Below are positions 61,913 through 64,000 of a stretch of 64,000 nt of DNA, piece by piece. The stretch comes from Salinisphaera sp052044135. Its GTDB lineage: Bacteria; Pseudomonadota; Gammaproteobacteria; Nevskiales; Salinisphaeraceae. The first letter of the stretch is position 1. Each line of letters starts with the position of its first letter. The notes under the pieces are model-generated. The model saw only the letters and a list, made by a program, of their open reading frames with translations. It searched no databases and was not told the origin of the DNA. A program made the position numbers and the translations under genes. The stretch lies in the NCBI RefSeq assembly GCF_052044135.1, contig NZ_JBQDYF010000006.1:1-64000 (forward strand), written 5' to 3'.

Positions 61913-62071
61913 ATGACGACATTCTGGATCGTGATCGGGGTGGCCGTGGCGATCGCGATCGTGGCGATTGTGTTCTTCTGGTATCAGAACCAGCGTGCCA
62001 GGGCGTCGATGCGCCGGGTCGATCGCAGCAAGCTCAGGAATCTCGACGAAGACGGCTGGGACGACTGGTAG
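61913..62071 (+). CDS. 52-aa single-span membrane protein
   Basis: An ATG with GGAGG 7 bases upstream opens a peptide with one long hydrophobic helix (WIVIGVAVAIAIVAIVFFW, residues 5-23). A basic linker and an acidic, Trp-containing tail (RNLDEDGWDDW) follow. The strong ribosome-binding site and amphipathic ending support a real gene. It ends 3 bases from the convergent FUSC gene. Function unknown. Confidence 0.65.
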   Translation: MTTFWIVIGVAVAIAIVAIVFFWYQNQRARASMRRVDRSKLRNLDEDGWDDW

Positions 62072-62074
62072 CGC

Positions 62075-64000
62075 TCAGCCCGCGGCCCCGGCCGGTTCGG
62101 CCAGCGGCGATTCGCCGTGCGCGAAGGCCTGAACATAGTCGGACAACGCCGAGGAGACCAGTTCCGCGCAGATTGCCGCCCGGATGACCAGCCGGCGCTC
62201 GGCCGGGTTGGTCCCTGCTTCGCCGTGGCCCCGCAGACGCTCCGCCAGATCGTGCATGGCGCGGGCGCGATCGCCGATCTGCGCGATCGAGCCGGGGCGG
62301 CGCCCGGCGAACAGGGCGCGCAGGGCGTCCAGCTCGCCGCGAATGTGCGCGTCCAGGCCGGGCGGCAGATTGATACGCTCGGCGAGCACCACCAGTGAAC
62401 GCGCTTCCAGCCCGATGTTGATGGCCGCCAGTACGGCCTGGCGCGCCGAGAAGCGGAACGGCTCGTCGATCTCATCGAGCGCCAGCGCGTTCAGCCGGTC
62501 GTACATCCGGGTTTCAAAGCGTTCGCGGCTGTGCCGCCCGCCGCCGGCCAACTCGTCGAATACGCCCAGCATCTGTTCGCGCAGCCGCTGGCGCGGCGAT
62601 ACCGGCAGTACCAGCCGGAACGCCAGAACGGTCAACCCGATTGCGCCGAAAATGCCGAGCACGATCTGAATATAAGTGGTGAAACTGGGCAAGGCCCCGT
62701 TCTGGACATGCACCAGCAGCGAGAACATCACCACCGAGATCCGCCCCGGCAGCGCCAGCCCCGGGTCGGGCACCGCCATCGCCAGCCCGCCGACGAAAAC
62801 CACGGGCAGCATCGCCAGCATCAACATGGCGTAGCTGGCGGCCTGCGGCAGGACCAGAAAATCGATCACGAAGGCGGCCGCTGCGGCCATGGTCAGGCCC
62901 TTGGCAAACCCGCCGGCGGCCGCGACCGGGTTGGGCAGGGTGGCGAAGATGGTGGTCAGCGCCGACAGCAGAATCATCAGCAGCACGGCCGGCAGCTGGT
63001 CGTGAAACTGCACCCAGAAAGCGCCGCCGAGCGATACGGCGGTGAGCGTGCGCAGGCTGTTGCGCAGCGCCTGACGCACGTCCATCGGCTGGCCGAATTC
63101 CGAGCGTCGGGAAATGTGATCACGCGGATGCTCACGCTCGGCGATCAGCAATCCGTGCGTCGTCATCGCCGCCCGGCCGCGGCTGGCCAAGCCCAGCGTT
63201 CGGCTCAACACCACGTAATCGGCCAGACTGCGAGCGTGGCCGTGTTCGGCGGGCTCGTCGGCCAACGCGCGGATGGCGTCGTGCGCTTCGTCGAACGCCC
63301 GTTTGGCACCCTGGGCGTCTTCGGGGTGTTCCGACAACCGATGCGCCGGCGCGGCGAGCGCGGCGACCGGACGGGTGTCGACGGTGTCGGTACGCCCGGC
63401 CAGGTAGATATGCAGCGACGAGGTTGCGCTGATCAGTGACAGAATGTCGTAATCCAGTCGCCGGGCGATCCGATCGAAGTTGGCGAACTGCGGGGCCTCG
63501 TAGCGCACGTATTGACGTGTCTGTTCGAGTGCAAGCGTCTGTGTTGCCAGCGCCTGCAGCGCGGGATGTGGGTCGTCCGTGCCGGCGACGCGCCCGGTCG
63601 TGGTCGATTGCCGTGACGATAATGCGGCCAGTCCGGCGAACTCGCGTCCCACATCCCGTAGCAGCGCGATCCGGCTGTTGAAGTAGTTGCGCATGCCGGT
63701 GGGCGGGGCGAACAGCACATTGACCACGGCGGTGACCATCGCCGCCAGCACGCATTCGGACACGCGCGCCACCGCGATATCGAACGGCGGCGAGGACAAC
63801 GTGTGCGACAGCATCACCGTGACCCCGGCAATGAACCCGGCGATGGCGAAACCATAGGACAGATTGTTGCGCAGCAGATTGGCCCAGAACGCACAGAAGG
63901 CCACCCAGATCGCCAGCGCGGCGGCGCTGAGCGCGTAGTACTGGCCGAAAAAACCCATGATGGCCAGGCCCGCGCAGCCGGCCACGATCGTGCCCGTGGC
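62075..64000 (-). CDS. FUSC-family membrane transporter (partial, 5' end beyond the window)
   Basis: A FUSC-family (fusaric acid resistance / AaeB-like) protein of which ~641 C-terminal residues are in the window; the frame stays open to the edge with no start. Two membrane blocks of several helices (first ~110 residues, and about 320-470, the latter with LPAVLLMILLSALTTIFATL) alternate with cytoplasmic domains, the usual FUSC layout. Related exporters remove aromatic acids. No adjacent membrane-fusion gene is visible on this side. Confidence 0.85.
   Translation of the reverse strand, partial: ATGTIVAGCAGLAIMGFFGQYYALSAAALAIWVAFCAFWANLLRNNLSYGFAIAGFIAGVTVMLSHTLSSPPFDIAVARVSECVLAAMVTAVVNVLFAPPTGMRNYFNSRIALLRDVGREFAGLAALSSRQSTTTGRVAGTDDPHPALQALATQTLALEQTRQYVRYEAPQFANFDRIARRLDYDILSLISATSSLHIYLAGRTDTVDTRPVAALAAPAHRLSEHPEDAQGAKRAFDEAHDAIRALADEPAEHGHARSLADYVVLSRTLGLASRGRAAMTTHGLLIAEREHPRDHISRRSEFGQPMDVRQALRNSLRTLTAVSLGGAFWVQFHDQLPAVLLMILLSALTTIFATLPNPVAAAGGFAKGLTMAAAAAFVIDFLVLPQAASYAMLMLAMLPVVFVGGLAMAVPDPGLALPGRISVVMFSLLVHVQNGALPSFTTYIQIVLGIFGAIGLTVLAFRLVLPVSPRQRLREQMLGVFDELAGGGRHSRERFETRMYDRLNALALDEIDEPFRFSARQAVLAAINIGLEARSLVVLAERINLPPGLDAHIRGELDALRALFAGRRPGSIAQIGDRARAMHDLAERLRGHGEAGTNPAERRLVIRAAICAELVSSALSDYVQAFAHGESPLAEPAGAAG

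Overview
The window reads as a chromosomal segment of a GC-rich gammaproteobacterium. Gene content fits a free-living, probably marine or halophilic heterotroph, perhaps a Salinisphaera-type organism; that name is an inference from family content, not a match I could run. It carries peptide and branched-chain amino acid ABC importers, a CecR/YbhGFSR-type drug exporter, a photoactive yellow protein, a PEP-CTERM surface protein and FliA-type promoters in front of small motility-type proteins.

Layout. 1-2450: AT-rich accessory patch with a DUF262/AlbA_2 fusion protein and short repeats. 2454-4157: trans-aconitate methyltransferase and a ChaC-type gamma-glutamylcyclotransferase. 4450-10119 (minus): dppABCDF dipeptide importer with a hairpin between dppA and dppB. 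10326-12551: remnant of a CoiA-like gene and a hipBA toxin-antitoxin pair with an operator palindrome. 12757-17265 (minus): livKHMGF importer. 17569-20403: two LysR genes, one without most of its DNA-binding region, divergent from an epimerase-like gene. 20407-28312: accessory region holding two YjfB-like small motility proteins behind sigma-28 promoters, a PEP-CTERM protein behind a sigma-54 promoter and between two inverted 146-bp repeats, a PAP2 phosphatase lipoprotein, gene remnants including a second broken chaC, and photoactive yellow protein (pyp) with its 4-coumarate-CoA ligase (pcl). 28513-33743: S9 peptidase, parvulin, YigZ, YoaK, FucU and small proteins. 34069-39778: cecR-ybhGFSR-type exporter operon. 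39832-42457: MhqD/MhqO quinone-detoxification pair with a divergent LysR regulator and a clear operator. 42543-47534: deformylase, LprI-like protein, gnd, YaiI, cold-shock protein and small proteins. 47960-54602: APC permease and a second branched-chain amino acid type ABC importer. 54730-57227: a TRIC channel, a methyltransferase and a flavin reductase, with two copies of a MITE-like element, one of which has split the flavin reductase. 57509-64000: small secreted proteins, P-loop kinase, 3-hydroxybutyrate dehydrogenase, succinate-semialdehyde dehydrogenase and a FUSC-family exporter that runs off the right edge.

Most striking: pyp is complete over 125 codons with every chromophore-pocket residue in place, but the codon where translation should start, correctly spaced from a Shine-Dalgarno sequence, is ATA. 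pyp-pcl lies just downstream of, and in the same direction as, a YjfB-like gene that has an exact match to the FliA (sigma-28) consensus, suggesting that this light sensor may be expressed with the motility regulon. No tRNA, rRNA or CRISPR array was seen.
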